NCBI GenBank assembly: GCA_003210755.1 | Contig: QCUL01000025.1 | Span: 1-40,700 of the forward strand | Length of the DNA stretch: 40,700 bases | Direction of reading: 5' to 3' | Source: Synechococcus sp. AG-679-C18 | GTDB lineage: Bacteria; Cyanobacteriota; Cyanobacteriia; PCC-6307; Cyanobiaceae | Shown here: piece after piece, positions 1-9,708 of the stretch | Numbering within the stretch: position 1 is the first letter of the stretch | How the letters are laid out: the number at the start of each line of letters is the position of its first letter | The notes under the pieces: generated by a model | The model's input: the letters and a program-made list of their open reading frames with translations, nothing else | Databases searched by the model: none | Told to the model about the DNA's origin: nothing | Position numbers and translations under genes: made by a program

Positions 1-1363
1 CCTCACCGACCATGACCCCAAGATCTCCATTGGCGAGTCCGAGTTCTGGCTGATTTTCACTGCAAAGCACCGGTAGACCGGAGGGCCAGCGCTGAGGTTC
101 AGACCCATCCAGAAAGTGTTGGTGGACGGCATCAACGCCCCATGGCCCCCGTCGACGCGGGCAGAGCACCATCAAGGTGTCCAGGATGTTGAGAAGATTT
201 TGAGCTTGTTGTTGATTGGGTTGCCCATGCGCATTGATCTCTAAAGCGCTTGCTTTTTTCTCGAGATGATCGAGATGCAGCGTGAGTGCCGCATGCACAG
301 CCACAGGGATTTGCCTTGTTCTGGGGTAGCTAGCAGTGATATTTGAGGTTTTGGGCAACGCGCTGAGTTTTAACCAGAACGGCTTCAAGCCTTGATCGCG
401 GAGTAGTGCGCTCATCTGAGCGAGGGCACCTCGATTGCGATACACCTCTGTGAGGGTGATGGCCCCGTCTTTGAAACGCCTGTTTTGATCGGGTTGCTGA
501 AGGTGCTGCCAAACAGCTCCTGCACCAATCGGTGGTAGCTGAGCGCTATCTCCTACTAAGACCAGTTGGCAATGGGTTGGTAGTGCACTCAACAGGGCAC
601 GCCCTAGCTCTAAATCCACCATCGACATTTCATCGACAATGAGTAGGTCCAACGGCAGCGGATTGCGTCGGTGACGTCCAAAGCCTCCAGGGCGTGCTTC
701 AAGCAAACGATGAAGAGTGGTGCAGGGCAAGGCTGCTGTGATTGGGTTGCTGCGAATGGCGTCTTGGAGGCGACGTGCGGCCTTGCCTGTGGGAGCGGCA
801 AGTCGGGCTCGAAGCTTGGGCTGATTCTCAAAGGCGCGGAGCAGCATGTGCAGCACTGTGCTGGTTTTTCCGGTTCCAGGACCTCCACTGAGCAGAACCA
901 CGCCGTAGCGATCGATGGCATGGACAGCCGCTAGCTGTTCAGAACTGAGATTGTTGTTCTTGGCCAAGCGGCTGGGAGGAGCTTCGAGGGTTGTGGCATG
1001 GATTGGAGTCTGGAAACAGCGGCGCTGAAGTTCGCGTTCGAGCTCTTGCATGGCTCCGTTCCAGCGACGCCAGGACAGGGTGTTGTCGTTCAGGACCAAA
1101 CCCGCTTGATCACCATCCAGCCATCCACTAGCCAATAGGGCGTCACGGTGAACCCTTGGCCAGCCATCCGTTTCGATCCCATCTGGAACCTCAGCGGCAT
1201 CATGGAGTTGAAGTGAAATGTCGCCACGGCTCAGGGCAATGGTGAGTGCTCGCAGCAGCTCGACGAGTGGTTCACTGCTTTGGTTCGGCGGCATGCGCCG
1301 TTGAAGCGTGGCGAGCAATCCACGGTGAAGTGCAAGGGGAGCATCCGTCGTTGCAGCTTGCAT
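1..1363 (-). CDS. recD: Exodeoxyribonuclease V alpha subunit RecD (partial, C-terminus outside window)
   Basis: RecD is the 5'-3' helicase subunit of the RecBCD helicase-nuclease, which processes double-strand breaks in the cytoplasm. Reading the minus strand from the ATG at 1363 gives an open frame to the left edge. It carries a Walker A motif (GGPGTGKTS, roughly residues 157-165), a Walker B/motif II (DEMSMVD, about residue 243) and a downstream GDSAQLPP motif, the arrangement of superfamily 1B RecD helicases. The ATG overlaps the recB stop by one base (TAATG), so translation is probably coupled to recB. The N-terminal 150 residues before Walker A fit the RecD domain that contacts RecB. The 3' end lies outside the window. 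Confidence 0.93.
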   Translation of the reverse strand, partial: MQAATTDAPLALHRGLLATLQRRMPPNQSSEPLVELLRALTIALSRGDISLQLHDAAEVPDGIETDGWPRVHRDALLASGWLDGDQAGLVLNDNTLSWRRWNGAMQELERELQRRCFQTPIHATTLEAPPSRLAKNNNLSSEQLAAVHAIDRYGVVLLSGGPGTGKTSTVLHMLLRAFENQPKLRARLAAPTGKAARRLQDAIRSNPITAALPCTTLHRLLEARPGGFGRHRRNPLPLDLLIVDEMSMVDLELGRALLSALPTHCQLVLVGDSAQLPPIGAGAVWQHLQQPDQNRRFKDGAITLTEVYRNRGALAQMSALLRDQGLKPFWLKLSALPKTSNITASYPRTRQIPVAVHAALTLHLDHLEKKASALEINAHGQPNQQQAQNLLNILDTLMVLCPRRRGPWGVDAVHQHFLDGSEPQRWPSGLPVLCSENQPELGLANGDLGVMVGE

Positions 1364-4300
1364 TACGACAACCCCTCAAGCCATTGGTCCAGACGGCGGA
1401 TTCGCTTGAGAGGTGCCCGCTCGATTACCACGCCGGAGCCTCCTTCGGCGCTCATGCCCCTTAGAAACACATAGGCGTAGCCACCGAGATGGCGTTCGGG
1501 GTCGTATCCCTCGAGCCTCCAGCGCAGGTAGCGATCTAGGGCCAAAAGATAGAGATGGGCCTGGAGCGGATAGTGATGGGAAAGCATTTGCTCCTCCATT
1601 GCGGTTTGGCTGTAGTGCCTTGGTCCGCAGGCGATGCCACGGCCAGAGTCATCCCGTTCACCAATCCAATTGCTTTTCCAATCCGCAACCCACCATCGCG
1701 CTGTGGCGGGATTCTCCCCATCGGTGAACACCAGATCGATCGATCCGGTGAGAAACCCCCGACTGCAAATGTCGAGCTGGCGCAAACTTTGGGCGTAGTG
1801 GTGACCAAAACGATGGTCGCTGTCTGCTTCAAAGGCATGGGCTAACCCTGCGGATCGCACTGGCTTGGTTTGCTGGGCAATGGGTAGATCGAAGCTGAGC
1901 TCATGAAGGCGCCGCCCAGCGCTCAAATCCGACAGTTTCAAGTCTTTGAGGGGGCCTCCTAGGGGTGCTGTTAGCACGGTATTAAGAGCTGTGATCACAG
2001 CATCGCAGTGCTCGAGATCGATTCCAGCTCGGCCAAGCTCTTCAGCTACCACAACCTGATTAGGAGCTTGGTCTGTAGGACCTTGAAAGCTCACCTGTTC
2101 AAAGATTCTGTGCAGGCAATCGCCCGCTCCAGGGCCTTTCGGGAACTTGGCAAGAGGGCCATTTTGATCCTCTGAATCCGCTGGGCTTTCGGGGGCTTCG
2201 GTATCGGCTACGGCATCGATGTCGCGCCCCTCTTCGAGATTGCGTGGATCAGCTGGTATTGGTTTTTGATGTCCGTTCTGAGAGGAGATCCAAGCGGAGT
2301 AGCTGCTCCGACCCCAGCTGCGGTCGAGGGTGCGTTGAGGAATGTCCGACAACTGCAAGGTCTCAAGTCTCGGAGCTGGACGCCAGGACGGCAGGGTTGT
2401 GGTCTCTGGCAGTGAGTGGCGACTCGTGAGAGGTTTGTCGAGCATGGAGAGCTCCTTGACCCAGCTCGCTAGAGGATTGGCCTCCTGTCCAGTAGCGGCG
2501 ACCCAGAACACCACAAGATGGCGCTCCGCACGCGTTAGGGCCACATAGGCCAGTCGCTCTGCTTCTGAAGCGCTGTCGTCTTGGTGTCGTTCTGCGGCCT
2601 TGTGTCCGGGGCCCCAATGGGGGTTGAGCGCAACTTGCCAGGTCCCGTTTGGATCATTGGGAGGGTTTCGCCAAAGAGGGCCTTTGCCTTCAGCTGGTGC
2701 TTGCCACAAATAGGGGCAGATCACCACGGGGTACTGCAGTCCTTTGCTTCGGTGCACGGTGACAACGGCCACCGCGCTTTCCGCCAAGTCGCTGTGGGGC
2801 TGCCTGATATCTGGGGTGGGTTCGATGGGTTGCAAGCGTTGTCGCCTCAGCCAATCTGCGGCGCTGCCGAGGTCGAGACCTTGTCGATGCATGGCGTCTT
2901 GCACCAGTCGCGCACATTGCAGGATGTCTCCTAACAACCGTCCGCGGCTGGAGAGATCAGCAAGCATTCGACCCTCCAGGAGTTGGGACAAGCAACCGAG
3001 TAATCCCAGGAAAGGGAGGTCGTCCTGCAGCTTGCGGAGTTGCCCTGCAAGGCGGTCGAGATCACCATTCGTTTCCGCATCTTGCAACTGCTGGCTTGTC
3101 CATTGCATCAAGGCAGAACAGGCGAGTCGCCGTAATCGGCCGCCATCAGCGGGTGTGGCGAGGGCGTCGAGAAGATGTTGCAGCTCAGTGGCGCCCGTGG
3201 TGCTGAGGACATCTCCAGGACTGATGAGTCGGCTTGGAAGTCCTCGTTGAGCGAGCTGTTCGCGCACCGCCTCCGCCTGTCGATGACGGCTGACAAGAAC
3301 GCATAAATCCGATGGGGTCAGTGATGGATCGTTGTCCAGTAGGTGGAGGGCTTGGCCAGCGACTAAGGATGGAATTGTCGTTTCAAGTGATGTGCGCGAG
3401 GGCGGGTCGTCGCGGTCATCTCCTAGCAGTTCGATCAGTTGGAGAGGTTGCTCACCCTCTGGAAGGTTCAAGGGAAGGACGCTCGCACAAGGAGTGACAT
3501 GCGGCACTACGAGGTTCGACCGGGTGAGGCCCGGTGCCATCCATTGGTTCATCGCCTCCATCAGAGAGGGCGTTGTTCGCCTGTTGTCGAGCAGATTGTC
3601 GATTTGATCAGCTCGTTGCCGGGCTTGCTTGTAGGTGTTGAGATCTCCTCCTCGGAAGCGGTAGATCGCTTGCTTGGGATCACCCACCATCAGCAAGAGA
3701 TGGTTTGGTGTCGCGAAGCAGGCCTGGAGCAGGCGCCACTGCAGTGGATCCGTGTCTTGAAATTCGTCGATGAGAGCCACGCGATAGCGCTGCCGAATCG
3801 GGGCTAGCCAGCGTCGAGGTTCGGCCTCGGTGGCTTGGGGATCGAGGGCATCAAGCAAGCCAGAAAAGCTAATCACGCCCAATTGAGCTCGTCGGGTAGC
3901 CAGGGTCTGGAGTCCGTGAGTGAGCGCATGGCGCCAGACTTTCTCAGCTGGGCCATCCCACAGAGCTGCAATGGCTTTTTGCAGGGTTGGTTGGGGAAGG
4001 TTTGGGTTGGTTTCGTTGCAGCGGCGAGCTGTTTTGCTGAAACATCCTGGATGAAAGTAGTCACCGAGCAGACTCTGCTTTCGCACTTCACCGTAACTAG
4101 TCCGTGACGCATGCGTGACGTTTTGCTGGAATATCCAGGCGCTGAGTTCGCTAGCGCGATCTTTTTTTGGTTTCGGAGAGTAGGGCTTGGTGTCGGTTTG
4201 GCCTCGGCTTCGCCAATCCGTTGCGCAGTCGCGAAAGGACGTTTCTAACGCGTGTCCTTTGCTGTTCCATTGTGCTTCGAATGCAGTCCAGCTCGATTGG

Positions 4301-5001
4301 AGCCACTGGTCAAAGCACTCGATGAGGGGTTGCTCTTGATCGTCTGAACCTTCACTGCCGGCGATTCGAACAGCGCAATCGCCGTCTAAGCGATTAAGAG
4401 TATGGCTTAACTGATCAGCTGAGAGGCCGGCATGCAATAACCCTGAGACGTCGTCTGCAGGCAGGGCCAACACTTGGTGCTCCCAGTAGTCGTAAGCCAC
4501 TTCCTGGGATAAATGCTGGCTGTCATTTTCAAGACAGACCTCCATTGCCGTGCCGTTCTGGAGCGCTTGTCGGCGAAGGCTGCGCCGGCAGAAGCCGTGG
4601 ATGGTGGTGATGTCGGCACGTTCCAGCCCTTCCAGTGCTTCCAACAGGTTGCTGGCGATTGTGCGACGGGTGTTGGGGTCTTGCCCATGGAGTGTCAGCC
4701 ACTCCTCCATCACTGCATCAGGGGGGGGCGAGTCGGTTTGGCAGTCGGAGTTGTTGGTTTGGTTTTGGAGCAGCGCCTGTAATGCGTCGTTGAGACGACG
4801 ACCAATGCGATCACGCAATTCCGCAGCGGCGGCTTCTGTGAAGGTGACAACTAACAGCTCTTCAAGCCTCAGCTTCCGCTCTGTCACGAGCCGTAAGACC
4901 AGGTGGGCTAAAGCAAAGGTTTTGCCTGTGCCAGCACTGGCTTCTAGGAGACGAACTCCGGCATCGAGAGGGTAGTGATTGGGCTCAAAACGGCTGCTCA
5001 T
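1363..5001 (-). CDS. recB: Exodeoxyribonuclease V beta subunit RecB
   Basis: RecB is the 3'-5' helicase and only nuclease subunit of RecBCD. The 1212-residue protein has a UvrD-type superfamily 1A helicase: Walker A ASAGTGKT at residues 21-28, motif II DEFQDTDP at 412-419, motif III GDPKQAIYRFRGG at 440-452, and motif VI VALTRAERHLVVFW further on. The C-terminal RecB nuclease domain is intact: VADWKSN has the catalytic D1107 and K1109, followed by the QAHLYLLAL helix near 1147. Length is close to the family norm (about 1180). The start ATG overlaps the recC stop by four bases (ATGA), and the stop overlaps the recD start, so recC-recB-recD is one coupled operon. Confidence 0.97.
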   Translation of the reverse strand: MSSRFEPNHYPLDAGVRLLEASAGTGKTFALAHLVLRLVTERKLRLEELLVVTFTEAAAAELRDRIGRRLNDALQALLQNQTNNSDCQTDSPPPDAVMEEWLTLHGQDPNTRRTIASNLLEALEGLERADITTIHGFCRRSLRRQALQNGTAMEVCLENDSQHLSQEVAYDYWEHQVLALPADDVSGLLHAGLSADQLSHTLNRLDGDCAVRIAGSEGSDDQEQPLIECFDQWLQSSWTAFEAQWNSKGHALETSFRDCATDWRSRGQTDTKPYSPKPKKDRASELSAWIFQQNVTHASRTSYGEVRKQSLLGDYFHPGCFSKTARRCNETNPNLPQPTLQKAIAALWDGPAEKVWRHALTHGLQTLATRRAQLGVISFSGLLDALDPQATEAEPRRWLAPIRQRYRVALIDEFQDTDPLQWRLLQACFATPNHLLLMVGDPKQAIYRFRGGDLNTYKQARQRADQIDNLLDNRRTTPSLMEAMNQWMAPGLTRSNLVVPHVTPCASVLPLNLPEGEQPLQLIELLGDDRDDPPSRTSLETTIPSLVAGQALHLLDNDPSLTPSDLCVLVSRHRQAEAVREQLAQRGLPSRLISPGDVLSTTGATELQHLLDALATPADGGRLRRLACSALMQWTSQQLQDAETNGDLDRLAGQLRKLQDDLPFLGLLGCLSQLLEGRMLADLSSRGRLLGDILQCARLVQDAMHRQGLDLGSAADWLRRQRLQPIEPTPDIRQPHSDLAESAVAVVTVHRSKGLQYPVVICPYLWQAPAEGKGPLWRNPPNDPNGTWQVALNPHWGPGHKAAERHQDDSASEAERLAYVALTRAERHLVVFWVAATGQEANPLASWVKELSMLDKPLTSRHSLPETTTLPSWRPAPRLETLQLSDIPQRTLDRSWGRSSYSAWISSQNGHQKPIPADPRNLEEGRDIDAVADTEAPESPADSEDQNGPLAKFPKGPGAGDCLHRIFEQVSFQGPTDQAPNQVVVAEELGRAGIDLEHCDAVITALNTVLTAPLGGPLKDLKLSDLSAGRRLHELSFDLPIAQQTKPVRSAGLAHAFEADSDHRFGHHYAQSLRQLDICSRGFLTGSIDLVFTDGENPATARWWVADWKSNWIGERDDSGRGIACGPRHYSQTAMEEQMLSHHYPLQAHLYLLALDRYLRWRLEGYDPERHLGGYAYVFLRGMSAEGGSGVVIERAPLKRIRRLDQWLEGLS

Positions 5002-8000
5002 GGCCGTTGTGCCTCCAGTAGCGGCGCATACAACGCTTGAAAAGCCTCTTCAAAGCAGGCCTCGGTTAAAAAATTGTCCGCTTCGAAGTGGTCGCCAAAA
5101 CAAAGCTGCATCTCCGGACGCTCCCGTTCCCCCATGGCTGCGAATCCCCCATCCCAACGGCTTTCAAATGCTCGGTTCGCTTTATCGAGGCCTTTGTGCA
5201 ACATGAGCGCTCTCGCCAACCCACTGGCAGGCGGCACCGGCCAGCACGATTCAGCTCCTGCGATTGCTAGAGCATGGAGAGACAAGAGAAGCTCCTGAGC
5301 TCGGTCTGGATCTAAGGGTTGCCAGTGAAGGGCAACTTGAAAGTGATCAGCTTTGGCGTAGCTGTCACCTCGACAGATCACAGCCGTTGGTGTGGACACT
5401 CCCGACGCTTGCTGGATGAGGTGGGTGAACCATCCGCCAAGTGCAGTGCGCGACTGAAGCAGGCCTGCGCTGACCCAAACCGTGGTCGAGCCAGCTTTGA
5501 GCACGGTGCGTGACGCGGTGTCTGAGCGGATCGAATCACAGTGCAACGGCCCGAGTTGCAACAGTGTGTGTTGCAGGTTCTGCCAGCGCTGCTCGAGTCG
5601 ATGGGCCGCCAGTTGGCCTGCTGCGCCAGGCGGAAGCATTCCTTGGCCTCGAAGCTGGTGGGTCCATTCCCCTGGAAGCGCATGCTCCCAGATCAAGGTC
5701 GAATCGCTCTCCAGCAAGTCGAGCTGATTGAGGAAAGACTCGTTCAGAACAGATTGACGCTCCCGCTCTTCGAGTTCCAGAGCTGAGAGATCTTCCACGG
5801 GGGTGGACCACTCCCGTGTTTCCAACCCCCGCGCTTTGAGCCAGTAGCGCTGGGGCGCTTCGAGCCAACGGCTTATGGCGTCTGAATCCAAACTGGCAGA
5901 GGTTGCAACAGGAGTCCAGCTCAGGGGTTGGGCTAAGCCCAGGGCGTTTTTGCTCAAGCGCTTGTGATCGCGGCGATCCAGATTGAGCCTGGCGTCTAGG
6001 TGGTGGCGGTCAGAGCTGAAGACGGAGCCGGAGCGATTGACGAGAAAATTGCGAGGATCCAAGGGATTGGCTGGTTGCTCCAACACCACGCGCCCGAACT
6101 GTTCGGGAGTGAGTTGCTCCTTCAGCAAGGTGAGCCATTGTTGGACCGGAGGTGCGGGGGGAAGCTCTTCGCCCTTGCGTTCATCTCGTGCATTCCAGCT
6201 GATTAGAAGATGTTGTCGGGCGGACATCAACGCCTCCAGCAGCACATATCGGTCCTGATCTGTGCTCGATGGATCGCCTAGGCGCCGCTGCTGTTCCAGG
6301 AGGTGAAAGCCAGGGCGTTCCTTCTGACGTGGAAAGCTTTGCGAATCAAGCCCCATCAACACGATGAGTCGATGGGGAATGGCCCGCATCGGCTCTAGGG
6401 CGCTGATCGTTAGGGCGCCGCTGCGGTGGCCAAAGCGACCGCTATCGGCGGAGAGGGCCTCATCAAGGATGGAGACCACGACGGTGAGATCAAGATCAAG
6501 CGTGCAGTCAGATGCCTGTTGCTGCATCGTGTCGAGTGCTTCGACGATCGCTTGTTGCTCCCAGGCCCAGGCACCTCCATCGCCATAGAGATGCTGGAGA
6601 AGCTGATTTAACTGTGTGGTCCACTCGCTGGGGCTGTGAGGTTGACGTAAACGGATGAACCATTGCGCTAGTTCATCTAGAAGTGGCCACCATTGTTCAA
6701 GTTGCTGAATGGTGAGACCTGCCTGGAAGGGGGCACAGCCTCCAGGAGCAAGACCTGGTTCTGTGGGCAGGACGAGTCCAAGCAGCCAGCGATCAAGACA
6801 CCAGCGGAGACTATGGGTGTCATCGCCTCCTCGCTCTTTACCATCCAACCCCCAACGGAAGCCGGTCTGCTGGAGGCACTCGGTGATTCGTATGGCATCC
6901 CTGGCCGTGATGCCTTGGAGGACTTGCAGTGCGGGGTTGGCCAGAAGACCTTCCAGACCGGATGCCGTTAGGCGCTCACTGGCCAGTCTCAAAAGGGCCA
7001 TGAACCCTTGGCTCAAGCCTGGAGTGCTTTGTTGGCTTCGATCGGTGAGTCGCCAGGGAATACTGACTCCAGTGGCGTCGTGATCACCGAAGACGGAGCT
7101 GAGGAGCGGGGCGTAGCGCTCCACATCGGGAGTCATGACCAAGACATCTCGTGGCTCCAGGCTTGGATCAGAGGCCAGCCATTGCAGGATCTGATCACGA
7201 ACTAATTGCACCTCTCGCCAAGGCCCTGCGCAGGCCAAAAAGCGCAATGAGCTGTCGTAATCAACAGGGGTGAGCGACGGTGCGCTTCCATCCACAAGCT
7301 GTTGTTGTACTTGTTCTAAGAGCGTGGCTGCCCGCTGTTCGGATGCAGCGATCTGAACGGGCGCCGCGAAGAGATCGCCCTGATCCCATTGGCCGAGCAA
7401 GCAGTCGCCGTTGCCTTCCAAGAGCAACTGAAACTCTGCCCCCATGCGTCCCAAAATCGCCTCCAGTCTTGGCGATTCCAGGAGCCAGGGCCCATCAGGT
7501 GGTGTGTTCCACGCCTGTCCGAGGGTTTGTCGCCTTTGTTCGGAGCGTTGCCAAAGATCTGGACAAGGTGTGAGCAGGTAAAGCTCGATCGCCATCAGGC
7601 CCGAGAGGCCCTGGAGAAGTTCCACCTGTACCGGAGCGAGATTGCTGATGCCAAACAGGCGTAACCGAGGCGGTAATGCTGTCGCTGAAACATCACCATC
7701 TTTCAACTGTTGAACGGCCTTTTGCACCTGAAGAGCAAAGGGATCACAGGGCAGGAGAGCTGCAAGGGCACGCACCAGCTGCGGTTGCCAGAGCAAATGT
7801 TCTGGCAGGACATCGTCTCCATGGCCCTCCATCCATTGGCTCAGTTCCTGCGGTCGGTAAAGGGCATAGTCATCCACAGCATCAGCGAGGCAGCGGGCAA
7901 GCTGCCAATGATCACGATTGAGCCGTCCCGAAAAGCTTGCGTGTTGTTCCCACCAGAGGCTCAGGCTTTCAGCAGTGGGGTGGTCAAGAAGAGCGGGGAG

Positions 8001-8294
8001 CACCTTTAAAACAGACCAAACCAGACGTTCTGCGCGCCAAGGATCTTCAATGGTTGGATCGAGATCCAAGATGCAGCGCACCAGCTGACGTAGGCGCGAT
8101 CCAGGAAAGGGAAAACGAACATGAGCGCTGATGCCGTTGGCTTTGGCAAGCTGCTCGCCGAGCCATCGGCTTGTGGGCCAGGTGTTGACAACAATCTCCA
8201 GCTCCTCAAACGGACCCGGGGGGTCAAGCGTCAGCGTCTGTGCCAGAAGCGTTGCAAGAAATTCTGTGCGATTGCTGCGGTAGACCGTTAGCAA
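4998..8294 (-). CDS. recC: Exodeoxyribonuclease V gamma subunit RecC (TTG start)
   Basis: RecC is the Chi-recognition and strand-splitting subunit of RecBCD, an inactive relative of the helicase/nuclease fold. From the TTG at 8294 the product is about 1098 residues, matching the family (about 1120), and begins MLTVYRSNRTEFLATLL, the usual RecC opening. An in-frame ATG at 8390 would add 32 residues that do not look like RecC (Cys/Gly/Ser rich) and would overlap the upstream phosphatase gene by about 100 bases. The TTG start gives only a 7-base overlap and has a GGGAG ribosome-binding sequence just upstream. The stop overlaps the recB start (ATGA). Family identity is strong from sequence and from operon context; the exact start is an inference. 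Confidence 0.93.
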   Translation of the reverse strand: MLTVYRSNRTEFLATLLAQTLTLDPPGPFEELEIVVNTWPTSRWLGEQLAKANGISAHVRFPFPGSRLRQLVRCILDLDPTIEDPWRAERLVWSVLKVLPALLDHPTAESLSLWWEQHASFSGRLNRDHWQLARCLADAVDDYALYRPQELSQWMEGHGDDVLPEHLLWQPQLVRALAALLPCDPFALQVQKAVQQLKDGDVSATALPPRLRLFGISNLAPVQVELLQGLSGLMAIELYLLTPCPDLWQRSEQRRQTLGQAWNTPPDGPWLLESPRLEAILGRMGAEFQLLLEGNGDCLLGQWDQGDLFAAPVQIAASEQRAATLLEQVQQQLVDGSAPSLTPVDYDSSLRFLACAGPWREVQLVRDQILQWLASDPSLEPRDVLVMTPDVERYAPLLSSVFGDHDATGVSIPWRLTDRSQQSTPGLSQGFMALLRLASERLTASGLEGLLANPALQVLQGITARDAIRITECLQQTGFRWGLDGKERGGDDTHSLRWCLDRWLLGLVLPTEPGLAPGGCAPFQAGLTIQQLEQWWPLLDELAQWFIRLRQPHSPSEWTTQLNQLLQHLYGDGGAWAWEQQAIVEALDTMQQQASDCTLDLDLTVVVSILDEALSADSGRFGHRSGALTISALEPMRAIPHRLIVLMGLDSQSFPRQKERPGFHLLEQQRRLGDPSSTDQDRYVLLEALMSARQHLLISWNARDERKGEELPPAPPVQQWLTLLKEQLTPEQFGRVVLEQPANPLDPRNFLVNRSGSVFSSDRHHLDARLNLDRRDHKRLSKNALGLAQPLSWTPVATSASLDSDAISRWLEAPQRYWLKARGLETREWSTPVEDLSALELEERERQSVLNESFLNQLDLLESDSTLIWEHALPGEWTHQLRGQGMLPPGAAGQLAAHRLEQRWQNLQHTLLQLGPLHCDSIRSDTASRTVLKAGSTTVWVSAGLLQSRTALGGWFTHLIQQASGVSTPTAVICRGDSYAKADHFQVALHWQPLDPDRAQELLLSLHALAIAGAESCWPVPPASGLARALMLHKGLDKANRAFESRWDGGFAAMGERERPEMQLCFGDHFEADNFLTEACFEEAFQALYAPLLEAQRP

Positions 8295-8893
8295 GGCACT
8301 CCCTGCAGCGATGAGGCCATCCTGTTTCGCTGAGCAGCCATTGTCTCCTGAACTCCCTCTACTTGGACAACAGCTTCCGTCTCTGGGCAATACGCCGAGG
8401 GTTGTCCTCCATACGCTGCTCCCGTATCCACCATCACGATTCGATCGTGACGCTCCACATCAGATCGAGGGGTATGACCAATCACCACAAGTCCATGACT
8501 TCCGTCGTAATGCTCCCAGAACGGTTCACGAATGGTCAGGTTGGGGTGACCGTTGGAATCAAATCCTGCGTGGGTTGCCACCCAGCCGTGGCCCCAAAAA
8601 ACAGTAGGTAGCGGCTGTAGGCGTGGCAGCCATGGGTTGGCACTGTTGAGAGCAGGATCGCCGAGGCGCTGCAGAAGAGCCTGCTCATGATTTCCACGGA
8701 GCAAGGTCGCCCTTCCAGCCTTAACCAATGACCACACCAATTGCATCGTGGAGGCTGTGTCAGGCCCTCGGTTGATGATATCTCCGCAAAAAACGACGTG
8801 ATCGTTTTTTGGCAAAATGTCGAGTAGCCGCCGCAAAGGCTGATAACAGCCATGGACGTCACCGATCACCCAGTGGTTGCAGGGCGGTGGCAT
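8288..8893 (-). CDS. PPP-family metallophosphatase (serine/threonine phosphatase or Ap4A hydrolase-like)
   Basis: This 201-residue protein is a calcineurin-like metallophosphoesterase of the bacterial PPP type. Visible motifs are GDVHG (11-15), GDIINRGP (37-44), GNHE (67-70), then WVATHAGF and VIGHTP, which supply the metal-binding Asp, Asn and His residues. PPP enzymes normally read GDxVDRG in the second motif; here the second Asp is Asn (codon AAC). Homologues act on phosphoproteins or on diadenosine tetraphosphate, and the sequence alone does not separate these. The gene is the first of the minus-strand run and overlaps recC by 7 bases, so it is probably co-transcribed with recCBD. The start ATG at 8893 fits a short N-terminus directly before the first beta strand. 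Confidence 0.85.
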   Translation of the reverse strand: MPPPCNHWVIGDVHGCYQPLRRLLDILPKNDHVVFCGDIINRGPDTASTMQLVWSLVKAGRATLLRGNHEQALLQRLGDPALNSANPWLPRLQPLPTVFWGHGWVATHAGFDSNGHPNLTIREPFWEHYDGSHGLVVIGHTPRSDVERHDRIVMVDTGAAYGGQPSAYCPETEAVVQVEGVQETMAAQRNRMASSLQGVPC

Positions 8894-8988
8894 GCCAAAC
8901 GGTAGATGGCTTGCTCACATTAATTCCTTTGACTTGTTCGAATGCGATGCGTTGAAATGCTTACTCTGATGGCCGTTGTAGACACTCT

Positions 8989-9234
8989 GTGGACCCACGA
9001 TCATTGCCAGTGGCTCGTCGTGTAGCACTTTTAGTCAAGGCTCTCGATGGTGCAAAGCGTACCAATGAAGCTCTTGCTCGATGTAGCAACGGTGAAGAGA
9101 TGCTGGATGTCCTTTTGGTGGCTTCTCAAAAATTGAGACTTGGGTTGTCACGTGAACAACTAAGGAATACGCCACCCATTCGAGATTGGGTCTGGTGGAA
9201 AAACAAAGAAGCGCCCATCATGATTGGAGATTGA
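8989..9234 (+). CDS. Nif11-like small protein
   Basis: The 81-residue product starts at a GTG; the frame is closed by a TGA at 8953, so no ATG start is possible. A helical N-terminal half (VARRVALLVKALDGAKRTNE) with repeated Ala/Leu is followed by TPPIRDWVWWKNKEA, a Trp-rich tail I associate with short Nif11-related proteins of marine Synechococcus. Nif11-like peptides include leader peptides of lanthipeptide pathways, but no modifying enzyme (LanM or radical SAM) is in this window and no GG cleavage site with a core peptide is visible, so this looks like a stand-alone family member. It lies 95 bases from the divergently transcribed phosphatase gene. Confidence 0.6.
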   Translation: MDPRSLPVARRVALLVKALDGAKRTNEALARCSNGEEMLDVLLVASQKLRLGLSREQLRNTPPIRDWVWWKNKEAPIMIGD

Positions 9235-9408
9235 GCTAAAAATATTCAGATTGAACGTCTATTTCTGATTTTATATCATTCCATATGGTCATAACACTAT
9301 AATGAATTAAATTTTGTATTTTGTTCGATATAGGCAAATTTTTTGCGAAAACTTGATCAATTTAAATCCCGCTTGCGAGACTAGAAAAAGTTCCAAATAG
9401 GAGTTAAG

Positions 9409-9708
9409 ATGTGTATGCCCTTAATTGTAAATTCTTTAATGTCTCAAGCCCGTGAGATGATTAACGCACACCTTTTACCTGTGCTGGCTCTAATTGCAAC
9501 GATTAGCTCAGTTTCCATAGCTGTCTCTCTTCGACCAGTTGCTCAACATTCCGCACGTTGGAACATCTGTTATGTTGACAGCATTAATTGGTATCAGAAA
9601 AATAAACCTGATTGGTCGATTCAAGATAAGGAAGTATTCGCTTCTAATTTTTGCAACGGTGGTACCCCCGTTAAGCCAGGTCCGGGTTTTCAGCCTGCTT
9701 CTAGGTAA
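9409..9708 (+). CDS. Hypothetical membrane-anchored protein
   Basis: The gene is not recognised. The 99-residue product has one hydrophobic segment at about residues 21-42 (LLPVLALIATISSVSIAVSL), then a polar tail with two Cys (in NICYVD and NFCNGG) and a Pro/Gly-rich end. The likely topology is an N-terminal anchor or uncleaved signal with a small exported domain, perhaps with a disulfide. A good Shine-Dalgarno sequence (AGGAG) lies 6 bases before the ATG at 9409, which supports both gene and start. Confidence 0.65.
   Translation: MCMPLIVNSLMSQAREMINAHLLPVLALIATISSVSIAVSLRPVAQHSARWNICYVDSINWYQKNKPDWSIQDKEVFASNFCNGGTPVKPGPGFQPASR

Noticed and set aside
2581..3250. Plus-strand frames of 117 and 168 codons within recB
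   Set aside because: They are shadows of the minus-strand recB gene, which has intact helicase and nuclease motifs.
8989..9234. Nif11-like protein as part of a lanthipeptide cluster
   Set aside because: No modifying enzyme, transporter with peptidase domain, or double-Gly leader site is present in the window.
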